DNA of 64,000 bases from NCBI RefSeq assembly GCF_000336715.1, contig NZ_AOMF01000155.1, positions 133,269 to 197,268 of the forward strand, given 5' to 3'. A model generated the notes under the pieces. That model made no database searches and was not told the origin of the DNA. It saw only the letters and a list, made by a program, of their open reading frames with translations. Positions 25,734 to 34,520 of this stretch are shown in pieces. Every line of letters begins with the position of its first letter. Position 1 is the first letter of the stretch. Source of the DNA: Halococcus thailandensis JCM 13552. Its GTDB lineage: Archaea; Halobacteriota; Halobacteria; Halobacteriales; Halococcaceae. A program made the position numbers and the translations under genes.

Positions 25734-25844
25734 TCAGTCGTCCGCGTCGATCTCGGCCCCACACTCGGGACAGGTCTCGTCGGCGATCGAGAGCTGGAGA
25801 TCACAGTTCGGACAGACCGCACGATAACACGCACGCTCACCCAT
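25734..25844 (-). CDS. Zinc-ribbon miniprotein
   Basis: A 36-residue protein starting MGERACYRAVCPNCDLQLSI and ending CPECGAEIDADD. Two CxxC pairs (CPNC and CPEC) separated by 10 residues form a complete one-zinc ribbon. Such DUF-type miniproteins are common in haloarchaea, and a few affect motility or biofilm formation. The frame is closed by TGA, has normal codon usage, and sits in an otherwise empty 220-nt gap between RaSEA and purQ, facing RaSEA. Function unknown. Confidence 0.75.
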   Translation of the reverse strand: MGERACYRAVCPNCDLQLSIADETCPECGAEIDADD

Positions 25845-25891
25845 GTGAGTCGATACCGTATTCACGAACAAAAAGTCACGGTCGCCCGCCT

Positions 25892-26569
25892 TCACTCGGC
25901 GAACGCACGCAGGACGCCCTGACCGTCCGTGCCGCCGAGTTCCGGCAGCGTGGCCCGTTCGGGGTGGGGCATCAACACGGCGACGTGCTCGTCTTCGCCG
26001 CAGAGACCCGCCACCGCGCCCGTCGAGCCGTTGGGATTCGCTGCCGGCGTCACGTTTCCGTCCTCGTCACAGTAGCGAAAGAGGATCCGATCCTCGTCGT
26101 CGAGGGTGGCGAGTTCTTCCTCGCCGATCTCGAAGCGTCCCTCACCGTGGGCGATCGGGAGCGAGATGACCTCTCTCGCCTCGAACGCGCGCGTCCAGGG
26201 TGTTTCGGCGTTCTCGACGCGGAGATGGACGTGCTCGCACTGGAAGCGCGCGCTCGCGTTCGTGGTGAATGCACCGGGTGTCAGCCCCGCCTCGCAGCCG
26301 ACCTGCGCGCCGTTGCAGATCCCGAGCACCGGCACGCCCTTGCGCGCGGCGTCGCGGACCGCTTCGACGATGGGTGCGCGTCCGGCCATCGCGCCGGCCC
26401 GGAGGTAGTCGCCGTAGGAAAAGCCTCCAGGAAGGACGATGCCTGAGGGGTCGTCGGGGAGTCCGTTCTCGTGCCAGACGCGTTCGGCGTCGACGCCCAC
26501 CGCGTCGAGTGCGCGCACGGCGTCGCGGTCGCAGTTCGAGCCGCCGAACTGGATCACTGCTACCGTCAT
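25892..26569 (-). CDS. purQ: Phosphoribosylformylglycinamidine synthase subunit PurQ
   Basis: 225 residues. Class I glutamine amidotransferase: LPGGFSYGDYLRAGA forms the oxyanion region, GICNGAQ carries nucleophile Cys85, and MPHPERA near the C-terminus gives the catalytic His and Glu. It supplies ammonia to PurL in the fourth step of purine synthesis. The gene overlaps purS by ATGA, so the two subunits are made together; purL itself is not in the window. ATG 26569 matches the family start (TVAVIQFGGSNCD). Confidence 0.95.
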   Translation of the reverse strand: MTVAVIQFGGSNCDRDAVRALDAVGVDAERVWHENGLPDDPSGIVLPGGFSYGDYLRAGAMAGRAPIVEAVRDAARKGVPVLGICNGAQVGCEAGLTPGAFTTNASARFQCEHVHLRVENAETPWTRAFEAREVISLPIAHGEGRFEIGEEELATLDDEDRILFRYCDEDGNVTPAANPNGSTGAVAGLCGEDEHVAVLMPHPERATLPELGGTDGQGVLRAFAE

Positions 26570-26817
26570 CTGTTCTCGATTTCGACCGCGTAGTCGTGGA
26601 TCGTGGGATTGGCGAGCAGCCGTTCGGCCATCGATTCGGCGCGCTCGGCGGCGGCCGCTTCGCTCTCGGCGTCGAGGTCGATCTCGAAGCGGTCGGCCGC
26701 GCGGAGCTCCTCCAGTTCGAAACCGAGTCGCGAGAGCGCCTGCCGGGTGGTCTCGGCCTCGGGATCGAGCACGCCCCGCTTCAGTCGCACGGTGACGACG
26801 GCGGTGTAGGCGGTCAT
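26566..26817 (-). CDS. purS: Phosphoribosylformylglycinamidine synthase subunit PurS
   Basis: 83 residues, the normal size. 'AYTAVVTVRLKRGVLDPEAETTRQALSRLGF' is the conserved strand-helix start, and 'ANPTIHDYAVEIE' the end. PurS bridges PurQ and PurL in the archaeal and Gram-positive-type complex. It is the first gene of the purS-purQ pair, with the purQ start inside its stop. I chose ATG 26817 because upstream in-frame residues have no family match. Confidence 0.93.
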   Translation of the reverse strand: MTAYTAVVTVRLKRGVLDPEAETTRQALSRLGFELEELRAADRFEIDLDAESEAAAAERAESMAERLLANPTIHDYAVEIENR

Positions 26818-26953
26818 ATCGGGTGGCGGATCCCGGCGGGCGAAAGCGCTTCGGATGGCGTCGATCGAAACCATCTCCGATTGCACTCCAGAGCGACCCG
26901 CTGGCTACCGATGTTTCGTGCCCGCTACGCAACGACTTCCGAGTCGGGTAGAA

Positions 26954-26962
26954 GGGGGGGGG
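26954..26962 (+). repeat. Homopolymer run of nine G
   Basis: A tract of nine G on the plus strand, 14 nt beyond the purC stop on the coding strand, where it reads as C9. A similar tract lies at 35482-35492. Confidence 0.7.
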
Positions 26963-26976
26963 ATTGTGAAACGGAA

Positions 26977-27999
26977 CTACGGCAGTTCGCTCGCAGCCTC
27001 GACCGCGGCGCTCAGTTCGGGCGCGTCGAACAGCTCGCGACCGACGTAGGCGTTCGCGCCGGCGGTGTAGAGATCGCTCGCGGTCGTGACGACGTCCGCG
27101 GCGAGCGGCTCCGGATCGCGCTCGCAGAGCGCTCGCCAGTCGGTTCCGTCGGTCTCTTCGATTTCCCCTTTCGCCGCGGAGACGGCCGCCACCCACTCGG
27201 GCTGGGTGCGCTTGTGGTACTGTCTGAGCACCTCCTTCGAGATCTCGTGGCCATCGTACGAGAACCGGTTCTCGTCGAAGGTGCCGACGACGTCCGCGAC
27301 GCGCACCTCACCGTCGTGGTAGAGACACTCGATTTTACCGTCTTCGTGAGTCAGCCCCACTTCTCGCGCTCGTTCGGTCACGACGCGATTCACCTCGCGC
27401 GCGAGCGCCGCGAGTTCGTCGAGCATCGCCCGACCGGCGATCGCGTCCGCTTCCTCCCGCGTGAGATAGCGGTCCTGCTCCTCGAACTTCGTCGAGAACT
27501 CGACGACCGGCTCCGGCAATCTCACCGATTCGTCGGGCCACTCCGCGGCGTCGAGGCCCACGTCCTCGGGATCGCGGCGCGAGCGCAGACTCGACCCAAC
27601 CGGCACCGTGTTCCGGAAGACGATTTCGAGCGGGATCAGGTAGTTGTCACCCGCGTCGGCGTGGAATTTCCCGTACTCGTAGTCGCCGTTCTCGATGGGG
27701 AGTTCGGGCACCTGTGCGAGCTCGATCGCCATCTCGCGCGGCGGCTTGTCGGTGTCGGCGAGCTCGACCACCGAACCGTCGGCGACGACGCCGCGGTAGT
27801 GTGTCGGGATGCCCTCGGCTTCGAGCAGCGCGAAGTTGTGTGCGCCCATCGTGCAGAGGCTCCGCCCCTTCCCGGGGATCGTGTCGGGCATGCGCCCCCA
27901 GTCGAAGATCGAGTAGGCGTCGGTGAAGACGAACCGTCCGCAACCGAGTTCGTCGGGCGTCGCGGGCTGCTCGACGCGGAACTCCTTGACGCTGGTCAT
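26977..27999 (-). CDS. purC: Phosphoribosylaminoimidazole-succinocarboxamide synthase
   Basis: 340 residues. It matches the long haloarchaeal PurC: 'FTDAYSIFDWGRMPDTIPGKG' near the start is the ATP-binding part with SIFDWG, 'IPLEIVFRNTVPVGSSL' is the ribotide-binding strand (EIVxRN), and 'VADVVGTFDENRF' is the usual SPDE-like metal motif position. It joins aspartate to carboxyaminoimidazole ribotide using ATP. It runs in the same direction as purS-purQ, upstream of them by about 160 nt, and may be cotranscribed. Bacterial PurC is about 240 residues; the added C-terminal 80-residue helical part is a haloarchaeal extension. Confidence 0.92.
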   Translation of the reverse strand: MTSVKEFRVEQPATPDELGCGRFVFTDAYSIFDWGRMPDTIPGKGRSLCTMGAHNFALLEAEGIPTHYRGVVADGSVVELADTDKPPREMAIELAQVPELPIENGDYEYGKFHADAGDNYLIPLEIVFRNTVPVGSSLRSRRDPEDVGLDAAEWPDESVRLPEPVVEFSTKFEEQDRYLTREEADAIAGRAMLDELAALAREVNRVVTERAREVGLTHEDGKIECLYHDGEVRVADVVGTFDENRFSYDGHEISKEVLRQYHKRTQPEWVAAVSAAKGEIEETDGTDWRALCERDPEPLAADVVTTASDLYTAGANAYVGRELFDAPELSAAVEAASELP

Positions 28000-28095
28000 G
28001 GGGTGACCTCGCCGGCGGCGAACTAAGCGGTTGTCATCCCGCGAGCAAACATATAGGTCGCTCCGTCACCAAACAGCTATTCGATCGCACAGAAC

Positions 28096-28257
28096 ATGAC
28101 CGAAACCATCTGCGACAGATGTAATGCACGCGGCGAGTCACAGTGGCGTATCCGGCTCGAAAACCATTCGAATGGGACCGACGAGCAGGCGTCCTACCGG
28201 CTCTGTCGGGGCTGCTGGAACGAACTGAACGCTCGGTTCGACGGGGGCGACCGATGA
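28096..28257 (+). CDS. Small CxxC zinc-binding protein
   Basis: 53 residues starting MTETICDRCNARGESQW and ending ELNARFDGGDR. Two CxxC pairs (CDRC near 6-9 and CRGC near 37-40) suggest one zinc. The last codons overlap the start of the next zinc protein (ATGA), so the two are translated together. It is divergent from purC. Function unknown. Confidence 0.7.
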   Translation: MTETICDRCNARGESQWRIRLENHSNGTDEQASYRLCRGCWNELNARFDGGDR

Positions 28258-28511
28258 GCGAGGAGCCGCGGCCGAACGGCACCGATCCCGACCCGCCCGG
28301 CGAGACGCCCGATCCGACGCCCGCCGGAACGGACTGCGCACTCTGTGGCACCGAGCTCAGCCCGAGCGAGTATCCCGACTGCCGAGCCGTCCTGATCGAC
28401 GAGAGCGGTCCGGGCGACGAGACCGAGACGATACGGATGGTCTGCCCCGACTGTTTCGCCGATCTCGACGCCGAGTTCACCGATCACGCGCCGTCGGGCC
28501 AGTCGGTTTGA
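28254..28511 (+). CDS. Small CxxC zinc-binding protein, second of a pair
   Basis: 85 residues. A Pro/Asp-rich N-terminus (about 30 residues) is followed by CALCGTELSPSEYPDC, 'VLIDESG' and MVCPDCFADLDAEF: two CxxC pairs that form a treble-clef or rubredoxin-like knuckle. It overlaps the preceding 53-residue zinc protein by ATGA, which suggests a two-subunit metal protein or a regulator pair. It ends 47 nt before cofH, and a separate promoter lies between. The real start is ATG 28254; the frame is open upstream but reads through the neighbour. Function unknown. Confidence 0.72.
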   Translation: MSEEPRPNGTDPDPPGETPDPTPAGTDCALCGTELSPSEYPDCRAVLIDESGPGDETETIRMVCPDCFADLDAEFTDHAPSGQSV

Positions 28512-28528
28512 GCGCATCTACCGTGGGG

Positions 28529-28535
28529 TTTTAAC
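28529..28535 (+). promoter_or_regulatory. TATA box for cofH
   Basis: TTTTAAC is centred 27 nt before the cofH ATG at 28559, the exact spacing of a leaderless haloarchaeal promoter. Confidence 0.55.
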
Positions 28536-28558
28536 GGGTTCGCCGCGCCAGTCACACC

Positions 28559-29920
28559 ATGCAGCGCTCGCGCGGGGAGTTCGGCTTCGAGTGCGTTCCC
28601 GCGACCGACCAGTCGTTCGAGAACGCTCTCCGGAAAGCACGGAACGGCGAACGGCTCGCGGTCGCCGACGGCATCGAACTCATCACGACCGGTACCGACG
28701 ACGAGGGGATCGACCCCGAGCGAAAGGAGCGCGTGCTCGAAGCCGCCGACCGGCGTCGCGCGGAAGCGGTCGGCGAGCAGGTCACGTTCGTCGCGAACCT
28801 CAACAACAACGTCACGACCGCCTGCAACACTGGATGCTTGTTCTGCAATTTCAAGGATAGCTCCCAGCACTTCCGATCGGACGCCGACGAGGACCACGGC
28901 GGGTTCACCAAGACGCCGGCCGACTCCCGCGAGATCGTCGAGCGGGCCGCCGAACGCGGTATATACGAAGTCACATCGGTCTCGGGGCTCCATCCCGCCT
29001 TCGCGCTCGACGACGAACACCACGAGATCCTGGCGAACTACGACGACGCCGCGAAGACGGTGAACTACCGCCCGCCGGCGGCCTACGACACCGATCCGGG
29101 CACCTATCTGGAACAGATGGATGCGATGAGCACGAGTGGGATCCACCTCCACTCGATGACGCCGGAGGAGGCCTACCACGCCCGCCGCGGCACCGACTGG
29201 AGCTACGAGGAAGTGTACGGCCGCCTCCAGAAGGCAGGCCTGGATTCGGTGCCCGGAACCGCGGCCGAAATCCTCGTCGACGAGGTGCGCGACGTCATCT
29301 GTCCGGGCAAGATCGACACCGACGGCTGGCTACGGGCGATGAGGGCGGCCGCGGCGGTTGGTCTCGACATGACTGCGACGATCATGTACGGCCACGTCGA
29401 GAACGCGGCCCATCGGGTGAAACACCTCCAGCGCGTGCGCGAGCTACAGGACGAGACGGGCGCGATCACCGAGTTCGTTCCCCTCTCCTTTATTCACCCG
29501 AACACGCCGCTCGCCGAGCGCGGCATCGTCGAATCAGGAGCCACGGACGACGAGGACGAGTTGATGATCGCTGTCTCGCGGCTGTTCCTCGACAACGTCG
29601 ACAACATCCAGTCGAGCTGGGTGAAGTACGGCGACCAGCAGGGGCTCAAGATGCTCTCGTGTGGCGCGAACGATTTCATGGGCACCATCCTCTCCGAGGA
29701 GATCACCAAGCGTGCGGGCGGCGAGTTCGGCGAGTACCGGAGCTTCGACGAGTACGTCGAGATGATTTCGGCGATCGGGCGGACACCCGCCGAGCGCTCG
29801 ACGGACTACCGGCAGGTGCGCGAGATCGACGTCGACGCTCCCGACGGGCCGCGACTCGGGCCACAGGCCGACGGGACGCCGCTGTTCGACGGGACGAGCC
29901 ACGCACCCGCCGACGACTGA
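28559..29920 (+). CDS. cofH: FO synthase subunit 2 (5-amino-6-(D-ribitylamino)uracil-tyrosine synthase)
   Basis: 453 residues. The radical SAM cluster motif is CNTGCLFC (Cys89, Cys93, Cys96). 'GLHPAFALDDEHHE', 'HLHSMTPEEAYHA', 'TAAEILVDEVRDVICPGKI' and 'YGHVENAAHRVKH' match the CofH/MqnC-like family. CofH joins tyrosine to the pyrimidine precursor, and CofG then closes the ring to make FO, the deazaflavin core of coenzyme F420. cofG lies convergent, its stop 5 nt beyond this one, and cofC lies further on, so much of the F420 route is local. Slightly longer than methanogen CofH because of an acidic N-terminal segment. Confidence 0.93.
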   Translation: MQRSRGEFGFECVPATDQSFENALRKARNGERLAVADGIELITTGTDDEGIDPERKERVLEAADRRRAEAVGEQVTFVANLNNNVTTACNTGCLFCNFKDSSQHFRSDADEDHGGFTKTPADSREIVERAAERGIYEVTSVSGLHPAFALDDEHHEILANYDDAAKTVNYRPPAAYDTDPGTYLEQMDAMSTSGIHLHSMTPEEAYHARRGTDWSYEEVYGRLQKAGLDSVPGTAAEILVDEVRDVICPGKIDTDGWLRAMRAAAAVGLDMTATIMYGHVENAAHRVKHLQRVRELQDETGAITEFVPLSFIHPNTPLAERGIVESGATDDEDELMIAVSRLFLDNVDNIQSSWVKYGDQQGLKMLSCGANDFMGTILSEEITKRAGGEFGEYRSFDEYVEMISAIGRTPAERSTDYRQVREIDVDAPDGPRLGPQADGTPLFDGTSHAPADD

Positions 29921-29925
29921 GCGCG

Positions 29926-31005
29926 TCAGTCGCTCGCCGAGAGCACCGCGCGATAGCGCTCACCGGCCTCGTTCTCGCGGTCGATGGCGCGCTCGATCCG
30001 CGGCGCGAGCCAGCGTTCATCCACGTAGCGCGCGTGGGTCGGCAGGCGCTCGTTCAGCGGAACGCCAGCGTCGTCGGCGATCGACTCCAGTTCGCGCAGG
30101 CCGGGCCAGGCGTAGTCCGGGTTGATGTGATCGTCGGTGATCGGTGAGACGCCACCGAGATCGTCGACGCCGCAGTCGATGACTTCACCGACGGGCGCGA
30201 GGTTCGGCGGGACCTGTACCGAGATCTCGTCGGGTAGTGCGTAGCGGGCCATCGCCACCGCGCGGCGCAGCGTCTCGACGGTGGGTGTGGGACCGCTCCA
30301 GCGCTCGTTTTCGGCCACCGGCTGGACGATGACTTCCTGAACGTGACCGTGCTCCTCGTGGAGCGCGCGGATGGCGAGCAGCGATTCGGCGCGGTCGTCC
30401 CAGTCTTCGCCGATACCCACCAGGATCCCCGTTGTGAACGGGATCCCGACCTCGCCGGCCGCGCGGATCGTTGCGAGGCGCTGTTCGGGCGTTTTCTTTC
30501 GCGATCCCGAATGGGCCTCGACGTCGGCGGTGGTTTCGAGCATGACGCCCATCGAGGCGTTCACCTCCGCGAGATCGGCCATCTGTTCGCGAGTGAGATC
30601 GCCGGGGTTGCTGTGCGGGAGTAGCCCCACCTCCAGAGCGAGTTCGCACATTGCGTAGAGATAGTCGTGAATCGAGTCGTAGCCCCACTCGTCGAGCTGC
30701 TCGTGGATGCGTTCGTAGCGCGCGTCGGGCGTGTCGCCGAAGGTGAACAGGGCCTCGGTGCAGCCGGCGTCCGCGCCGGTTTCGAGCACGTCGCGGACTT
30801 CTTCTCGGCTCAGTAGCGAGGCTTCGCCGGGCGGGTCGAAGTAGGTGCAGTAGGTACAGGTGTACCGGCAGGCCGTCGTCAGCGGGACGAACACGTTGCG
30901 CGCGAACGTCAGCGCCGAGGCGGGCTCGACGTCGTCGGGGCCCACGGAACGGAGGCAGTCGCGCTCGCCCGGGGTGGCGGCGAGGGCGGCGTCGATACCG
31001 GACAT
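29926..31005 (-). CDS. cofG: FO synthase subunit 1 (7,8-didemethyl-8-hydroxy-5-deazariboflavin synthase)
   Basis: 359 residues. Radical SAM motif CRYTCTYC (Cys46, Cys50, Cys53), then 'EALFTFGDTPDARY', 'GLLPHSNPGDLT', 'GVMLETTADVEAH' and 'TTGILVGIGEDWDDR' as in CofG. It completes FO by deazaflavin ring closure on the CofH product. ATG 31005 is chosen since upstream residues are low-complexity Ser/Arg-rich and in the shadow of another frame. It is oriented with cofC upstream (about 150 nt), suggesting a cofC-cofG transcript, while cofH faces them. Confidence 0.93.
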   Translation of the reverse strand: MSGIDAALAATPGERDCLRSVGPDDVEPASALTFARNVFVPLTTACRYTCTYCTYFDPPGEASLLSREEVRDVLETGADAGCTEALFTFGDTPDARYERIHEQLDEWGYDSIHDYLYAMCELALEVGLLPHSNPGDLTREQMADLAEVNASMGVMLETTADVEAHSGSRKKTPEQRLATIRAAGEVGIPFTTGILVGIGEDWDDRAESLLAIRALHEEHGHVQEVIVQPVAENERWSGPTPTVETLRRAVAMARYALPDEISVQVPPNLAPVGEVIDCGVDDLGGVSPITDDHINPDYAWPGLRELESIADDAGVPLNERLPTHARYVDERWLAPRIERAIDRENEAGERYRAVLSASD

Positions 31006-31156
31006 GGACGCCCCTCGTGGCGGGTGGGCAAAAGACTGTCCGGAAGCCGGTGTCGGGAGGGGACGGGACGACACCGACCGACTGCGCGCGAACCGGCTCG
31101 CGCGACCGAAACTCGGTGATCGTCCAACTAAACGGTTGTCCCAACTCCGACCCGAT

Positions 31157-31774
31157 TCAGCCGTTTTCGGTCCGCTCGACGCCGACGCGCCCCTCATCGC
31201 GGACGAGTCGTACACCCGCGCGGTCGAGCCACGCGCGCGCTGTACCCTCCCCGTGGACGAGCAGCTCAGCGAGATCCATCTGCTCGTCGATGTCGGTGGC
31301 GAGCCGGAACGAATCCACGGTGCCGACGCTCGCGCCGACACGACGGGCACCCTCGCGGTGATCGAGAAAGGAGGTGCCGTGGTAGTCGACGCGGAAGTCT
31401 GGATGGCGCGCGACGAGCGCATTCGTCCCGCCACCGCGACCGGGCGCGAGCACCACGTCTTCGGAGGCCTCGAACAGCCTCGCGAGCGCTGCGGGCGTCG
31501 CGAGCGGGAGATCGGCCATCACGATCGCGACGGGGGAGTCGGTTTCGAGAATCGCGTTCACGGCCGCGGTCAGCGGGCGCTCGTCGACGATCGTCGGCAC
31601 GTTGCGGTCGATCGGTGCGGTCGCAAGCAGTTCGGGCTCGTGGCCGCTCTCACGAATGGCGGCGAGAACGTCGGCGAGCATCGCGTCGGCGAACTCCCGG
31701 CGCTCGGCGGCGGTGAGAAAGCCGTCGAGGCGGGTTTTCGGCTGCTCGGCGGCGAACGGGACGACGACGCGCAT
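31157..31774 (-). CDS. cofC: 2-phospho-L-lactate guanylyltransferase
   Basis: 205 residues. '[20 protein letters not shown]' is the CofC nucleotide-binding start (VPxK-x-x-KTRL), '[20 protein letters not shown]' carries the metal-binding Asp, and '[14 protein letters not shown]' the substrate loop. It activates 2-phospholactate (or phosphoenolpyruvate, in some organisms) with GTP, for transfer to FO by CofD. Its place next to cofG supports the call. cofD and cofE are not in the window. Confidence 0.9.
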   Translation of the reverse strand: MRVVVPFAAEQPKTRLDGFLTAAERREFADAMLADVLAAIRESGHEPELLATAPIDRNVPTIVDERPLTAAVNAILETDSPVAIVMADLPLATPAALARLFEASEDVVLAPGRGGGTNALVARHPDFRVDYHGTSFLDHREGARRVGASVGTVDSFRLATDIDEQMDLAELLVHGEGTARAWLDRAGVRLVRDEGRVGVERTENG

Positions 31775-31836
31775 ACGGAAACTACGGGCCGAGGGTCATA
31801 TCCCCGGTGGTCGTGGACCGCTGCGATCGCCGGACT

Positions 31837-32718
31837 CTACTCGACACCGAGATACGACGCGAGCGTCGTCAGCTCAGACTCACCGCGCCCGAACGCCCCG
31901 ATGTCGTTCTCGTCGACGACGTTGTCCATCTCGAGCGAGCGCGCCTGATCCGGGCCGAACGGGATCATCGGTACGGGGCCGATCGCGCTCATGCCGAGCT
32001 TCGTCAGTCCCATCGGCACCGGCAGCACGGAGACCGGCTTGCCCTCGGCGCGATAGGCGAGTTTGGCCACGTCGGCGAGCGTCAGGACGGCAGGACCGCC
32101 GAGCTCGTACGTCTCGCCGACGTGTTCGTCGTCGAGCCCGTCGGCGAGCATCGGGGCGAGATCGCCGATCCAGATCGGCTGAAAGCGCGTGCGCCCGCCA
32201 CGTGGGAGGGGTGCGAGATACGGCGGCGTGACCTTCTTCGTGAACGAGACGAACTCGCCGCCGTCACCGAAGACGACGGAGGGTCGGAAGATCGTCCAGT
32301 CGAGGCTCGAGTCCCTGACGACCCCTTCGGCACGGCCCTTCGTGCGGATGTACGCCGTGTCGCCGTCGGGGTCCGCGCCGAGCGCGCTCATCTGGACGAA
32401 CCGTTCCACACTGTGCTCCTCGGCGGCCCGGACGGCGTTCTCGGTGCCCCGGAGGTGGACCTCGCGGTGGCTCGTCCCGCTCGGCGGCTGGAAGAGCGGC
32501 GAGAGCGCGACGAGGTTCACCACGGCGTCCCGGCCCTCGAACTGCTCGACCATGGAGTCGTAGGCCGTCACGTCGCCGACGGCGGTGGAGACGTCCTGCT
32601 CGAACACCGTCGGGTCGGGATCGCGCGAGAGCGCTGTCACGTCGTGGCCGCGTTCCGCCAGTTCGTCACAGAGGGAGCGTCCGACGAAGCCGTCGCCGCC
32701 GGTCACGAGTACGTCCAT
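31837..32718 (-). CDS. NDUFA9-like NAD(P)-binding protein (atypical SDR)
   Basis: 293 residues. The motif VTGGDGFVGRSL is a glycine-rich NAD(P) site, and 'AVVNLVALSP', 'FVQMSALGAD' and the 'YIRTKGRAEGVV' segment (Tyr-x-x-x-Lys) follow the atypical SDR plan of the complex I subunit NDUFA9 and related quinone-pathway proteins. 'WTIFRPSVVFGDG' and 'PIWIGDLAPML' are strong matches. Archaeal members probably do redox or scaffold work in lipid or quinone metabolism; the substrate is unknown. A TATA-like TTTTAG lies about 28 nt before the ATG on the minus strand. Divergent from tmk. Confidence 0.85.
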   Translation of the reverse strand: MDVLVTGGDGFVGRSLCDELAERGHDVTALSRDPDPTVFEQDVSTAVGDVTAYDSMVEQFEGRDAVVNLVALSPLFQPPSGTSHREVHLRGTENAVRAAEEHSVERFVQMSALGADPDGDTAYIRTKGRAEGVVRDSSLDWTIFRPSVVFGDGGEFVSFTKKVTPPYLAPLPRGGRTRFQPIWIGDLAPMLADGLDDEHVGETYELGGPAVLTLADVAKLAYRAEGKPVSVLPVPMGLTKLGMSAIGPVPMIPFGPDQARSLEMDNVVDENDIGAFGRGESELTTLASYLGVE

Positions 32719-32792
32719 ACCCGAATGACTCGGCGAGTTGACCTAAAACTACCGTCACCGGAAGACGGGACTTACCCGTCGGCGGGCGAACG

Positions 32793-33377
32793 ATGACCAT
32801 GCTCGTCACGATCGAGGGGATCGACGGCAGCGGCAAGACGACCGTCTGGGAGGCGCTCCGGGCGTCCTACGACGGCGTGTTCACGCGCGAGCCGACCGAC
32901 TCCTGGTACGGCGAGGCGGTCGCGCGCTCGATCGACGACCCCGACGCCGACTCGCTCGCCGAACTCTTTCTGTACACCGCCGACCACGCTGCCCACCTCG
33001 CCGATACCGTGCGCCCCGCACTCGCCGACGGCGAACTGGTCGTTTCGGATCGGTACTCGGACTCGCGCTACGCCTACCAGGGCGCGGCGCTCGAAGGGGA
33101 GGTAAAGCGGCCGATGGAATACATCCGTGGCGTGCACAAGCCCTGGACGCGCCCGCCGGATGCGACGATCTATCTCGACATCGACCCCGAGACCGGTGCG
33201 GCACGAAGCGGCGCGACGAACAAGTTCGAACAGGCGGGCTATCTCGCGGCCGTCCGATCGAACTACGAGACACTCATCGAGTACGAACCCGAGCGGTTCG
33301 TCAGGATCGACGCGAGTCAGCCGCCCGAGGACGTCCTCGCTGCGGTCGAGACGGCGCTCGATCGACTGCTCGATTAG
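32793..33377 (+). CDS. tmk: Thymidylate kinase
   Basis: 194 residues. The P-loop [10 protein letters not shown] (about 7-16), the 'TREPTD' motif after it, and '[18 protein letters not shown]' (the DRY/H motif) identify dTMP kinase. The lid and '[15 protein letters not shown]' follow. It makes dTDP from dTMP. The stop codon overlaps the convergent stop of the membrane protein gene by three bases. A second ATG two codons in could be the true start. Confidence 0.94.
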   Translation: MTMLVTIEGIDGSGKTTVWEALRASYDGVFTREPTDSWYGEAVARSIDDPDADSLAELFLYTADHAAHLADTVRPALADGELVVSDRYSDSRYAYQGAALEGEVKRPMEYIRGVHKPWTRPPDATIYLDIDPETGAARSGATNKFEQAGYLAAVRSNYETLIEYEPERFVRIDASQPPEDVLAAVETALDRLLD

Positions 33378-33700
33378 GATCGTTCGAGGCGTTCGGGCAG
33401 TTCGACCTCGGCGGGCGAGGGCATCCAGAAGTAATCGAAGGCGACTCCGAGCGCGAACGGCAGCGCGACCGCGACGCTGACGACGGTGAGCGAACTGCCG
33501 AGATCGGGGCCGAGCCCAAGCGGACCGGTCAGTCCGAGCGTGACGAGCAGCTGGACGGCGGGTACGAGGGCGACGATGTAGATAGCAGTGCCCCAGCGAG
33601 TGGTGAGCTGCACGCGCAGAAATCGTGTGGCGAGCGCGGCGACGGCAGTGTTGACGCCGACGACGACGAGCAATCCAACGATGTCGGCGACCGAAACCAT
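33374..33700 (-). CDS. Small membrane protein, unknown function
   Basis: 108 residues with three predicted helices: '[21 protein letters not shown]', '[20 protein letters not shown]' and '[21 protein letters not shown]'. The tail is soluble and acidic. No catalytic motif. Its stop overlaps that of tmk. ATG 33700 is the first start before helix 1; the frame continues upstream through a Pro-rich stretch that looks non-coding. It resembles other three-helix haloarchaeal conserved proteins; I cannot assign a role. Confidence 0.75.
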   Translation of the reverse strand: MVSVADIVGLLVVVGVNTAVAALATRFLRVQLTTRWGTAIYIVALVPAVQLLVTLGLTGPLGLGPDLGSSLTVVSVAVALPFALGVAFDYFWMPSPAEVELPERLERS

Positions 33701-33823
33701 ACCACCGCTACCGCCCGAACGACCTTTGGGGTGTCGAAAGCACGCGGGACAAGGTGGAGTGGGAGGGGAGAGGGGAGCGGGTCGGTGCGTCACGAGGGCC
33801 GACCCAGCAAATCGTGCGTACTG

Positions 33824-33830
33824 TTATTAT
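33824..33830 (+). promoter_or_regulatory. TATA box for the trkA-like gene
   Basis: TTATTAT is centred 25 nt before the ATG at 33852, a leaderless-type promoter. Confidence 0.55.
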
Positions 33831-33851
33831 TGACCATGATGTAGTGGGAGT

Positions 33852-34520
33852 ATGCGATTCGTCATCATCGGGGCCGGGCGGGTCGGGCTCAGGACGGCAC
33901 GGGTGCTCGCCGAGGAGGGTCACGAGGCGACCGTCGTCGACAACGATCCCGAACGACTGGAACGTCTCTGGGGCGAGCGCCTGGAGATCGTCGACGTGCT
34001 CGACGGCGACGGGAGTCGCGAGGAGGATCTCGTGGAGGCGGGCATCGCCGACGCGGACGCGATCGGCGCGCTCACGGGCGATCTGACGACGAACTTCGTC
34101 GCCTGCATGATCGCCGACGCGTACGACTGTCGCACCGTGATGCGCGCCGACGACGACTACTACCAGGAGATCTACCGGAAGTACGCCGCCGCGGTCGACG
34201 AGGTGGTCTACCCCGAACGACTCGGCGCGATCGGCGCGAAGAACGCCCTCGTCGGCGGCTCGACCCGTGCGATCGCCGACATCGCCCAGCATCTCCAGCT
34301 CGTCGAGTTCACCGTCACCGAAGCCTCGCCGATGCGCGGCTACAGCCTGAGCGAGCTCGAACTCCCCGGCGGGGCCGAACTCCTCGCCTTCGGGAAGGAG
34401 GGCGAGGCGGTCGACCTGCCCCACGCCGACGACTCGCTCGAACGCGGTGATCGGGTGGTCGCACTCGCCGATTTCGACGTTCTCGGCGACGTGCGCCATC
34501 TCGTCGTCGGCGCGGTCTAA
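33852..34520 (+). CDS. trkA: TrkA-family potassium channel/transport regulator
   Basis: 222 residues. The RCK-N domain begins 'MRFVIIGAGRVGLRTARVLAEEGHEATVVDND', with the GxGxxG NAD-binding site and Asp for the adenosine ribose. 'GDGSREEDLVEAGIADADAIGALTGDLTTNFVAC' is typical. The C-terminal RCK-C part spans about 140-222. It gates a membrane TrkH/Ktr potassium pore according to NAD(H) or nucleotide state, important for haloarchaea that accumulate molar potassium. No pore subunit is encoded in this window. The final codons overlap the convergent stop of the DUF5813-like gene. Confidence 0.9.
   Translation: MRFVIIGAGRVGLRTARVLAEEGHEATVVDNDPERLERLWGERLEIVDVLDGDGSREEDLVEAGIADADAIGALTGDLTTNFVACMIADAYDCRTVMRADDDYYQEIYRKYAAAVDEVVYPERLGAIGAKNALVGGSTRAIADIAQHLQLVEFTVTEASPMRGYSLSELELPGGAELLAFGKEGEAVDLPHADDSLERGDRVVALADFDVLGDVRHLVVGAV

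Noticed and set aside
26570-27196. Upstream extension of the purQ frame to give a 434-residue protein
   Set aside because: The added part is the shadow of purS and purC; PurQ homologues begin at the ATG at 26569.
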